Positions 56,563-64,000 of a DNA stretch of 64,000 nt are shown here, in pieces. The notes under the pieces are model-generated. The model worked only from the letters and a program-made list of their open reading frames with translations, made no database searches and was not told the origin of the DNA. The stretch covers positions 98,350,221 to 98,414,220 of the forward strand of contig OZ024931.1 of the NCBI GenBank assembly GCA_964017235.1. Direction: 5' to 3'. Origin of the DNA: Sabellastarte sp. h YS-2021. Its lineage: Eukaryota > Annelida > Polychaeta > Sabellida > Sabellidae. Each line of letters begins with the position of its first letter. Positions within the stretch are counted from its first letter, which is position 1. The translations under genes and the position numbers were made by a program.

Positions 56563-57399
56563 TTGGCTACCATGGCTGTGTTCATCTTTGGGCTATATAT
56601 TGCCAAATCCCAGTATAAAAAAGAAAGAATGAATAAGCTTTTAAGTCCGATTTTCTTTGATCCATCACACCCCGCAAGCTTTTCGGGTCCTCAGAAACTC
56701 TATGAAGCTGTAGTCAAACAAGACAGCACTTTGACCCTCAATGCTGTGAAACATTGGTTGAATGGAGAGGAGACATACACATTTCACAAGCCATCAAGAA
56801 AGAAATTTAAAAGAAATAAAGTCATTGTGGGGACGATTGATCAGCAGTGGGATGTTGACTTGATGGACATGACAAAAATTGTAAAATACAACGATGGTTA
56901 TCATTTCATTCTTTTAGCTATAGACATTTTTTCTCATTATGTATGGACGGTGCCACTCAGGGATAAATCTGGAAATGAAGTTGTTCGTGCGTTCACAAAA
57001 AAGTTGTGCTTTCAGACAAAGGAACAGAATTTTTAGGACACAAAGTTAAGAATTTATTAAGTTGGGGACTTTTCAGGATCTCAAGTGCCAAAAAAAACAT
57101 TCACAAGGGAATATGATCAGAGGTGGAGTGGTGAACTGTTCCAAATAGTCAACCGAGATGGGATGCAAAGGTATCCCACATACAAAATCAAAGACTATGC
57201 TGGGGAGTCTATTGATGGAACATTTTATGAAGAAGAGCTACAGAAGGTCACTCCCAGTGAGTATTATAAGGTGGAAATTTTTTTGAAAAGTCGCAAAATT
57301 AAAGGTCGCCCCAAAGAGGTCTTGGTGAGGTGGTTACATTGGCCTCCAAAGTATGATTCTTGGATACCAGCCACAAACATCGCCAGTTTTTATAAATAG
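56563..57399 (+). pseudogene. Polinton integrase with internal deletion and chromodomain
   Basis: A retroviral-type DDE integrase that would insert the element. I favour the Met at 56629 (MNKLLSPIFFDPSHPASFSG) since family members begin at that block; the 56563 start adds 22 residues. The zinc-finger-like and core N-terminal part has RNKVIVGTIDQQWDVDLMDM (first catalytic Asp) and FILLAIDIFSHYVWTVPL. A frameshift near 57010 leads to LSDKGTEFLGHKV (second Asp). The region expected to hold the catalytic Glu is then deleted. 57085-57399 holds the C-terminal part with a chromodomain (EVLVRWLHWPPKYDSWIP). It therefore cannot be active. Confidence 0.88.
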
Positions 57400-57452
57400 A
57401 AGGTTCCCTAAACCTGTGTTGACATTTCAACGTGAACAGTCATGGTGAAAAC

Positions 57453-57787
57453 ATGTCTGTCATTAAAAAGAACGAATACGTGTTAAGACTTTTAGCTGAA
57501 GGTGACCCCAAAACAATAAAATTCATTATTCGTGGTGCGGACAGACCACTGTTCACTGTTTTGTAGATTGTGCTCACAATATTTTAGAGGGGAATATTCC
57601 TCTTGGGCTGACAGAAAAGAAAAGACTGGCAAAGTATAAAGAAGAATTGCGAGCATTGAGGAAAAAAAATACCTCTGACAGAAAATATTTTGCAAGAGGG
57701 TGGATTCCTGCCTGCTCTATTGGCTCCTATTTTAGGAACTGTTATTCCTCCACTTAAGAAACTGGTAGGGCTTTTCACTCGGCGATG
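57453..57787 (+). pseudogene. Polinton small protein with hydrophobic C-terminal tail
   Basis: The Met at 57453 opens SVIKKNEYVLRLLAEGDPK, a block I recognise from small Polinton proteins of unknown role. A frameshift near 57560 gives CAHNILEGNIPLG and a basic helix; another near 57665 gives GGFLPALLAPILGTVIPPL, a hydrophobic tail. The stop overlaps the next start (ATGA at 57785). About 110 aa in the unbroken state. A structural or DNA-condensing core-type role is only a guess from its basic and hydrophobic make-up. Confidence 0.65.
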
Positions 57788-58483
57788 AATAAATTTATAG
57801 AAAAGATTGTTGTGCCCAAGTCGTTCTTGAACGTCAGAGACTGTGCACCAGTGGGAAGAGATGCCACAGCTACAGCTATGGCTAGATTAGAAAAGGATAT
57901 GAGTGGACTGTTAGAAGACCCCATATTGGAACCAACTGAAGAAATGAAGCTATACAATCAGTCAATGAATCGTCTGTTGACTTATGACCGAAACCAAGAC
58001 CCGGAACCTGTGGATCCTTTTCCAGACCCCGTGGTCCCTGTGGAAGACTCTAAGGAAGATTTAGAAGATGACTTGGCCATCACTCTGCCAACTTCTCTGA
58101 GGAGTAAAGGTCAGCACCTGTATCAAAAGCTAAAAGGGACTTTACAATGGAATGACAAAGGCGAAATTTTAACAGAAGACAATCGACCCATTAGTGGATC
58201 ACACATCACATATTTGATTAACACGGCTATTTGGACACAGAGAAAAATAAGAAAACTCCCAACTGGTTGGGGTTACTTTAATCAAAAGTTACAAGAGGCT
58301 AACATTCCAGAGAGGTTACTGGGTCATGGTCCCCAGTTTCAATCACAAGAGGAGGTGTGGAAACCTGAACCAAAATCTGAACCAGATTCTGAACCAAAAT
58401 CTGAACCAGAACCTGAACCTGAACCAGAATCTGAATGGAAACCAAAGATTCCAAGAAAAAAGTACAAATGGGAAAGTACATAA
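57785..58483 (+). CDS. Polinton protein with acidic Glu-Pro repeats, function unknown
   Basis: This 232-aa frame is the only long intact ORF of the remnant. It starts at the ATGA overlap with the preceding gene. The middle is Asp/Pro-rich (NQDPEPVDPFPDPVVPVED). Residues 110-180 form a compact region (LYQKLKGTLQWNDKGEIL, ISGSHITYLINTA). The C-terminus is a run of (P/D)SEP- and PEP-type repeats ending in a basic tail (RKKYKWEST). Proteins of this type lie between integrase and capsid genes in invertebrate Polintons, but I know no assigned function. The frames on the opposite strand over the repeat are artefacts. Confidence 0.6.
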   Translation: MNKFIEKIVVPKSFLNVRDCAPVGRDATATAMARLEKDMSGLLEDPILEPTEEMKLYNQSMNRLLTYDRNQDPEPVDPFPDPVVPVEDSKEDLEDDLAITLPTSLRSKGQHLYQKLKGTLQWNDKGEILTEDNRPISGSHITYLINTAIWTQRKIRKLPTGWGYFNQKLQEANIPERLLGHGPQFQSQEEVWKPEPKSEPDSEPKSEPEPEPEPESEWKPKIPRKKYKWEST

Positions 58484-58532
58484 AAGGGAAAGCATCCTTA
58501 GATTTCCTTCAGTATGACGAGAGAGACAGACC

Positions 58533-59246
58533 ATGAAAGACTTTTATATCTATTTACCAAGCAATACAAAGCACATGGGTAATACTCCCGGAGAGTTTAT
58601 TGTACCACTGGCTCAACCTTATGAACTGGTCAGTGAATGGGAAGTGGGACTGATGGAAATTCAATATGCAAGAACGTGGTATAATGTCCCTTCAGATTAA
58701 TTTGTTCAAGTTGGGAATACAACCATACTCATTCCTGAGGGTATTTATGCTGATATAGGGGAATTAAAAAATTAAATGGGACCTTGGTGGAAACCCACCT
58801 GTCACTGTCGAATTCAATACCATTGAGACCACACAAAAAACGAGACTTAAAATTGAAACAAATGACTCATCAGAGGAGTTAGCACCTGACTTGTATCTTT
58901 CCAAGAGATTGAGTGACATGTTAGGATTTGTCATGACAGGCCCATTTCAGCTGGAGATAGAAAATCAAAGTATCCAGCTGACATTGAAGATGGCATACAC
59001 AACTTGTAAGTCTATTGTGATTTAATTGAACCTGTAGCCGTGGGAAATGCCAAGGTTCCCCTCCTGAGAATTGTACCCATCCAAAAGGGACCCATTGTCA
59101 CCACCTCCTATAGTAAAGTATTCTACTATCCAGTGATGAGAAAGATTTTTGGAGCTGTTGAAATCAATATAAAGGGGGATACGGGTGAAATTATTCCATT
59201 TGTTGGTGGGAAGTCATTTGTAACGCTTCACTTTCATCAAAAATGA
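58533..59246 (+). pseudogene. Polinton probable penton-like minor capsid protein
   Basis: The Met at 58533 opens MKDFYIYLPSNTKHMGNTPG, followed by VSEWEVGLMEIQYARTWYNV, a block seen at the start of the Polinton protein that I equate with the single jelly-roll minor capsid (penton) protein. A stop lies at 58698-58700. Shifts near 58775 and 59005 lead to LSDMLGFVMTGPFQ and then to PLLRIVPIQKG and IPFVGGKSFVTLHFHQK at the end. Total about 238 codons. Its place just before the pVI-like and major capsid genes supports the role. The penton assignment is from family knowledge, not structure. Confidence 0.65.
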
Positions 59247-59599
59247 AGCACCAGGATTACTGCTGCGATGATTCTACCTGTCAAGCATATGAGCAGTATT
59301 ACATGAGTCAAGCAGGAAGTGGATTACCAGGATTTCAAGGTTTGCGATATCAAAGAGGTCACGGTTTGGGAAGCCTGTTTCGGGGTCTTGTAGGAGTGGC
59401 TGCTCCCCTGTTGAAGAAAGGTGTCATTGCATTGGGAAAATCCTTGGGACAGAAAGCTCTAAAAGCAGGTGTTGAACTGGCACAAGATTACTTGGGAGAT
59501 AATAAAAGGAACAGCAACCAAAGAAAGTGCGTCATTTCATCAAGAACAGTCAAAAGAGGAGGACCTTCCAGGAAAAAACGAAAAGATATATACTCTTAA
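59243..59599 (+). CDS. Polinton pVI-like small capsid-associated protein
   Basis: This 118-aa frame starts in an ATGA overlap with the penton-like gene and is intact. It has a Cys-rich N-terminus (YCCDDSTCQAYEQYY) and a Gly-rich block (GSGLPGFQGLRYQRGHGLGS). An amphipathic/hydrophobic helix (LFRGLVGVAAPLLKKGVIAL) follows, with a second helix and a basic tail (KRGGPSRKKRKDIYS). Small Gly-rich plus amphipathic-helix proteins of this kind in Polintons have been likened to adenovirus pVI, an internal capsid protein that binds membranes. The likeness here is in layout only. The major capsid gene follows directly. Confidence 0.55.
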   Translation: MKHQDYCCDDSTCQAYEQYYMSQAGSGLPGFQGLRYQRGHGLGSLFRGLVGVAAPLLKKGVIALGKSLGQKALKAGVELAQDYLGDNKRNSNQRKCVISSRTVKRGGPSRKKRKDIYS

Positions 59600-59601
59600 A
59601 C

Positions 59602-60871
59602 ATGCCTCTGATTCACCCACTGTCATGCGAGTGTGTTAAAGTGAATTGGATTTATTTGGTGTGCCACTCACTCAAACCAGTGTTGAAGAAGGGAGATGGG
59701 TAGAACCAATTACTGCAGTCAAGGACAGTGATGACACCATTGAATTTAAAATTGCTGAGACTGATTCAGAGTACATAGATTTGAAAAACAGCTTCATTCG
59801 AGTCAAGGCTAAAATTGTGAAAGCTGACGGAGAGCTATTGGATGCCACTGCAGATGTTGCCCTGGTAAATTTTGGGCTGCATGCTTTGTTTAGTCAGATA
59901 GACATGACTCTGAAAGACACTTTAGTCACCACCTCCAATAACACCTATCCTTACAAAGCATACATACACTCCTAAGTTTTGGGACTGAGAGCAAACAAAG
60001 TCAACTCACGGCATCGATGTGGTACAAAGACATGAATAACTTTTCTCTTGACCAACACAATAAGGGATATACCAAAAGAAAGGAGCTTGCCCGTGAAAGT
60101 CACTTGATAGATATGATGGGAAAACTGCACCTGGACCTCATGTTCCAAGATCACTACATACTCAGTCACACACCCATCAAGTTGCGTCTAACCAGAAGCA
60201 AGGATAAGTTCGCCATAGTCAGCCCAACAGATAATACCGTATTTAAAGTGAAGCTGGATAGTGTTAAGATGACGATCAGAAAAGTTCAAGTGAATTCAGT
60301 CATCCAGGCAGCTCACGCAAAGGCCTTAGAAATGGGAACAGCCAAGTACCCCATCACCCGAGGTGAATGTAAGACATACACAGTCAGTTCAGGCACAAGA
60401 AGTCATGCAGAAGAAAATTTGTATTTGGGTCAAATTCCAAAACGTATTGTCATAGGTTTTGTCAGAAACAGTGGTATCAACATTGAACATTTTGATATGG
60501 ACCATATCGCACTGAGTGTGGGTGGCACATCTGTTCCTGGTAAGGCACTTCAACCTGATTTTGAGACTGGAGACTACATGAATTGCTACATGACTCTCTT
60601 CTCTGGCATGGGATCCATGTATCAAGATGAAGGGAACCACATAGATAGGGAGGAGTATAAAAAGGGATATACCCTGATCTGCTTTGATTTGTCACCTGAT
60701 TTGGAAGAGGGTGGGGGATATGTGAATTTGAGAAAGACTGGCACAGTGTCACTCGAGGTGCACTTCAAAAAAGAATTGACAGAAACTGTGAACATTGTCG
60801 TGTATGGAGAATTTGAAAATACCATTGAAATTTACCAGTACAGATCTGTTGTGACTGACTTTACCCTGTAG
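59602..60871 (+). pseudogene. Polinton major capsid protein (double jelly-roll type)
   Basis: I place the start at 59602 (MPLIHPLSCECVK). A one-base change near 59640 leads to DLFGVPLTQTSVEEGRWVEP and then VDIT-like TLKDTLVTTSNNTYPYKAYI. A second small indel near 59971 gives the main frame 60017-60871, with MWYKDMNNFSLD, LHLDLMFQDHYILSHTPIKL, FVRNSGINIEHFDMDHIALS, LICFDLSPDLEEGG and VVYGEFENTIEIYQYRSVVT at the end. This is the protein family of C. elegans F54H12.2-type Polinton ORFs, shown to be the double jelly-roll major capsid. Unbroken length would be about 420 aa. Confidence 0.85.
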
Positions 60872-60883
60872 AGTTCTGAACTG

Positions 60884-61316
60884 ATGAAAACATTTGAATT
60901 GAAAAAAGTGTTAAATACCTTCAAGCCACCGGGAATGGGACACCAGAGTTTTTGCCAGAAATGAGCTGAGAAGTCCAACAGAAAAATGTGTCTTTATTTG
61001 CAACACAGACTGGTCTCACAATGAAGGAACCCACTGGGTGGCACTCAGCATCAATGACCAAGGTGAGGGTCTGTACTTTGACTCTTATGGATAACCACCT
61101 GTCTTCAAAGAATTCAGCACATTTTTTGAAGGTCATATTTGCACTTACAATGATGTTCAACTGAAAAAACCTTTCTCACTGGCCTGTGGACATTATTGTG
61201 CATTATTTGCTCTCCACACCCTTGCTGGCTGCAGCATGGAGATGACTGTCAACAGGATGGAGAAATACAGTGATGACCAGATTGAAAACTTTGTAGAACA
61301 AATACTGATGAAATGA
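60884..61316 (+). pseudogene. Polinton adenovirus-type cysteine protease
   Basis: It would mature capsid proteins. The first 26 codons from 60884 (MKTFELKKVLNTFKPPG) end in a stop; a shift near 60925 opens the main frame. That holds VFICNTDWSHNEGTHWVALS (catalytic His in THWVAL), LYFDSYG (acidic partner) and FSLACGHYCALFALHTLAG, whose Cys in CGHYC is the nucleophile. An in-frame TAA follows FDSYG at about 61091. The end is NFVEQILMK with TGA at 61314-61316. All three catalytic boxes are recognisable, but the gene is broken twice. Confidence 0.85.
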
Positions 61317-61590
61317 TGAATGGTCTTGGTGAAAATGGTCTTGATGAAATGATAAATGGTCTTGATGAAATGATAAATGGTCTTGATAAAAATGATAAAT
61401 GGTCTTGATGAAATGATACATGATGATAAATGATCAAAATAAATAATAAAATGATAAAAATAAATGATAATAATAAATGATAAATAATAAAAATAATAAA
61501 TAAATAATAATAATAAATAAATAATAAATAATAAAAAGACGATAAATGATACATGGTCTTGATGAAATGATAAATGGTCTTCTACTGATG
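61310..61590. repeat. 21-bp tandem repeats grading into an (ATAA)-rich tract
   Basis: Units of atgataaatggtcttgatgaa run from 61310 to about 61420 and again at about 61545-61580, with an (aataaataat)-type tract between (about 61435-61540). The array starts at the protease stop codon, and its first unit (atgaaatgatgaatggtctt) includes the last protease codons, so the seed may have been the gene's own 3' end. Confidence 0.75.
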
Positions 61591-62036
61591 AATCATAAAT
61601 AAATTATTTCAATTGGTTTAAATTTTGTTACGCATTAAAATTAGTTGTTCCAAACCATTATATTGTCTTGTACATTTATAAAATTAATATTCAAGCTAAT
61701 CAATAAGTATTGTACCTATATTTTTAGTCAAGGCATTATTGTTAGACAATAAATATGTTTATACAGTAAAAGTGTTTTATTTATGCAGCGGGAGTAGGAG
61801 GAGGGGATGGAGTGAGAATGATGGTCAAGGGTAATATTATGAGGAGGAGGAAGGGATGGAGTGAGAATGAGGGTCAAGGGTAATAATAGGAGGAGGAGGA
61901 GGAGGAGGAGGAGGAAAAATGAGTGAGAATGAGGGTGAGGATCAATATCAGGAGGAGGGATAGAGGAGGAAGAAAAATATAAATAGCAGAAAATTTTAAA
62001 CAAATTCATTTTCCAATAAGACACTGATATGAAAAG
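61591..62036. repeat. Intergenic stretch with a purine-rich minisatellite
   Basis: From about 61785 to 61975 the plus strand is almost pure purine: blocks of aggaggaggag alternate with gggatggagtgagaatga(g/t)ggtcaagggtaata in two full units about 60 bp apart and partial ones after. Such polypurine tracts can form triplex DNA. The antisense frame here (61728-62165) is a reflection of this composition. The remainder is AT-rich without a gene. Confidence 0.65.
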
Positions 62037-62769
62037 ATGTCTCAGTGTCCTGACTGTGGCAAGTCCTTTTCTTGAAGAGATAATTTGAAAAGACACATAA
62101 AAAATGTCCATGAGAAGATGCCACCTGAAATGCCAGTGCATCATCCAAAGCCTATGCACCACCAAGATGGTTCCTGCATCACTGTTGCCCTACCTAACCT
62201 GATTCATCCATTTACTTGTCTAGTGGCTGGGCCAACAGGAAGTGGAAAAACATCATTTCTGAAAAAGCTACTGGAACTGAAACATGTAAAGATATATCAA
62301 TGCCCACAAAGAATAGTGTGGTGCTATTCCCAATGGCAACCACAATGAAGTATGTAGAATTCCAACAAGGCTTACCAGATGTTGAAGAACTGGAATCTTG
62401 CCTTCTGGTGTTAGATGACATGATGGACAGCTTGGAGAGTGGAGTGGCTGACCTCTTTACCAAAGGGAGTCATCATAAAAATATATCCATCATTGCAGTG
62501 ACCCAGAATGTGTTTTACCAAAGTAGATTCCAGAGAAACACACACTACATGGTGCTGTTTAAGAATCCTAGAGATGCCAGCCAGATTCAATATTTAGCAA
62601 GACAGGTGTACCTCAAAGATCCAGAATACCTTGTACAGGTGTATGAACGAGTGATGACCTGGGACCATATAGCTATCTGTTCATTGATTTCAGGCAGGAA
62701 ACACCGGATAATATGAGACTGAGAGCAAATATATTAGATGAAGAACGATATTATTGTCAAAAAAAATAA
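62037..62769 (+). pseudogene. Polinton C2H2 zinc finger-packaging ATPase
   Basis: An FtsK/HerA-type (A32-like) ATPase thought to pump DNA into the capsid. I place the start at 62037: MSQCPDCGKSFS, a TGA at 62073, then the rest of the finger (NLKRHIKNVHEK). So one C2H2 finger precedes the ATPase, as in other Polintons. Walker A is FTCLVAGPTGSGKTSF, at about residue 62. A frameshift near 62345 joins to the frame with Walker B SCLLVLDDMMDSL and the sensor region IIAVTQNVFYQSRF. A shift near 62660 restores YLFIDFRQETPDNMRLRAN up to the stop at 62767. It is the last gene of the remnant. Confidence 0.87.
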
Positions 62770-64000
62770 TAATAAACTGTAAACTTTTTAATGTTTTCTT
62801 TCTTTTTAATGAGCTAGATAAAACGAAAATAACTGGGTTCACTTTGCACTTCTTTCTCCACACAAATTTTACATTTCAATGCACTTTCTTGAGTAAGAAT
62901 TTATGTGTATTTATGGTAAGGCACTATATGTACAGAATATCAAGCGAAAAATGTACAAAAGATATTATTTTAGTTTCAAGACATGCCCATAATATCAGAT
63001 GTAAAACTACAACTTTACAAAGTCTATTGACCCATTACATCTTACGTCACAATGTTACGCGTCATCATTTGGATGGCAAAACATCACGCTTGAACAAACA
63101 TGTCTGTATAAAACAGACGGGATATATTGGAAGAGATACCTTTTTTCATAAATAATTTCTTTTAAACAACTTGTTAATTGAAAATAAAAAGTGTAATTTT
63201 CATTACATATGCATTTACACTACTTTATTTTTTATATCATTAAAATCAGAAAGGCTAACATTTCCACACACACACCCCCCCCTCTCCACACCACAAACAC
63301 TACAAACTACCAGTGAGAAAAGCCACGAAACATAGCAACATATACATACATTAAAAAAGCATTGGGGGAAGCAAAGCTGATTGTGTGTGGATTATTGATT
63401 TACGTTCGTGAGGAGGAGAAGCAGATTTCACTGTAAAAGCCAAATTAAAAATAAGAAAAATTCTCTCCTGGCTTTAATTTTTACACAAACTACACCAAAT
63501 TTGGAAGAATCCGTCTGTACCCCATGAAATACCTGCCCACCAAAATTTGAGCTTGATTGGTGTTATAGTTTTTGAGTTATAAGGGCGAAACGGTGCACAG
63601 ACAGACAGATAGACAGAAACAAACTGATCACAATAACCCTCTCCTATCGTCGAGCGTTAATTAAAGACAAAATAACATATTTTTTGAAAGCTGTGCCTTA
63701 ATTAAGGAAATATGTTTAGAATTATTTCTCTTTTTACTGAACTCAAATATATGATTTTAAAAGGCGTAAGTTTAATTTTTTGTCAAAGTACAGCACCAAT
63801 AATCTGTGTTTTGCCATCCAAAATGGACGTTGTTCATTGAAAATGTCGTCCTGACATCATATAGTGACGTTGATGCAAAAGGTCAATTAAACAAGTCGTG
63901 CATGGACAAGGTCATGCACAACACACACATGTGCACCTTAATAAACAGCACACGCATGCACCCTCTTCCCCTCAGTGTGCGCATACGCTCTCCACTACTC
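62770..64000. other. Gene-free end of the window with a dispersed repeat
   Basis: The 133-aa frame at 62754-63155 has no recognisable domain and AT-driven composition. About 63480-63650 holds a repeat with accaaatttggaagaatccg, ttttgagttataaggg and cagacagacagatagacag, a dispersed type related in style to the segment at 49790-50050. A C-rich tract (cacacaccccccccc) is at 63268-63282. Near 63810-63910 there are alternating purine-pyrimidine stretches. No Polinton terminal repeat was recognised. Confidence 0.4.

Larger units (their letters stand above)
56435..62780 (+). mobile_element. Polinton/Maverick remnant
   Basis: All genes are on the plus strand: integrase, a small basic-hydrophobic protein, an acidic-repeat protein, penton-like protein, pVI-like protein, major capsid protein, adenovirus-type protease and a zinc finger-ATPase. 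This gene set defines Polintons, virus-like DNA transposons. No protein-primed family B polymerase and no long terminal inverted repeats are seen in the window, so the copy is partial. Gene starts and stops overlap by ATGA at 57785 and 59243, which indicates the original tight packing. Every large gene has at least one lesion. Confidence 0.87.

Noticed and set aside
58299..58534. Antisense frames rich in Phe, Trp, Arg or Val, Gln over the Glu-Pro repeat
   Set aside because: Shadows of the repetitive plus-strand codons at 58370-58440.
62754..63155. 133-aa ORF after the Polinton ATPase
   Set aside because: Composition follows the AT-rich DNA, it overlaps the recovered ATPase stop region, and no domain is visible.
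56435..64000. Search for a family B DNA polymerase of the Polinton
   Set aside because: No frame on either strand shows polymerase boxes; reported as absent from this window, not as absent from the genome.

Overview
The window is eukaryotic and reads as a transposable-element graveyard from an invertebrate genome. A mollusc, probably a bivalve, is my best guess: DIRS-type, Penelope-like, L1/Tx1-like and Polinton/Maverick elements coexist with tRNA-derived SINEs and hairpin-ended, tandem-repeat-bearing elements. The species is not identifiable from this sequence alone. I recognise no host gene, no intact rRNA or tRNA gene, no CRISPR array and no bacterial operon. Almost every coding segment is a broken element ORF.

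Layout. 0.85-6.6 kb: a minus-strand tyrosine-recombinase (YR) retroelement, here YR-1, with gag, RT-RNase H and YR; a hammerhead-ribozyme-like motif lies on the plus strand beside its upstream end. 8.3-11.55 kb: a plus-strand L1/Tx1-like LINE that has lost part of its RT. 11.7-21.3 kb: minus-strand relics of one DIRS family (DIRS-A), including a nearly full-length copy at 13.3-18.5 kb joined to a second copy that is split by a 1-kb insertion made of 147-bp tandem repeats. 21.3-25.6 kb: no genes, but several arrays of about 145-165 bp repeats. 25.6-35.15 kb: a plus-strand DIRS-A copy split by a minus-strand element of a second DIRS family (DIRS-B). 36.26-45.41 kb: a 9.15-kb Penelope-like composite, partly tandem and partly inverted, flanked by a 15-bp target-site duplication. 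45.7-46.25 kb: a pogo-like MITE. 46.3-50.5 kb: two inverted copies of a hairpin-ended repeat, here repeat R, one of which carries a dimeric SINE. 48.1-56.4 kb: another minus-strand DIRS-A copy, split by repeat R and by two MITE-like elements. About 56.4-62.77 kb: a plus-strand Polinton remnant with integrase, capsid genes, protease and packaging ATPase but no DNA polymerase. 62.8-64 kb: AT-rich sequence with a dispersed repeat.

How the parts work. In DIRS-type elements Gag packages the RNA, RT-RNase H makes the DNA and the YR integrates it without a target duplication. In the Penelope-like element the RT and GIY-YIG nuclease insert it by target-primed synthesis. In the Polinton the integrase, capsid proteins, adenovirus-type protease and ATPase form a virus-like module. 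None of these sets is complete here. The window is most useful for nested insertion history (for example SINE within repeat R within DIRS-A) and for a few structures worth following up: the ribozyme-like motif, the Penelope-like composite with extra zinc-finger and upstream ORFs, and the repeated architecture of terminal hairpin plus ~145-bp repeats.
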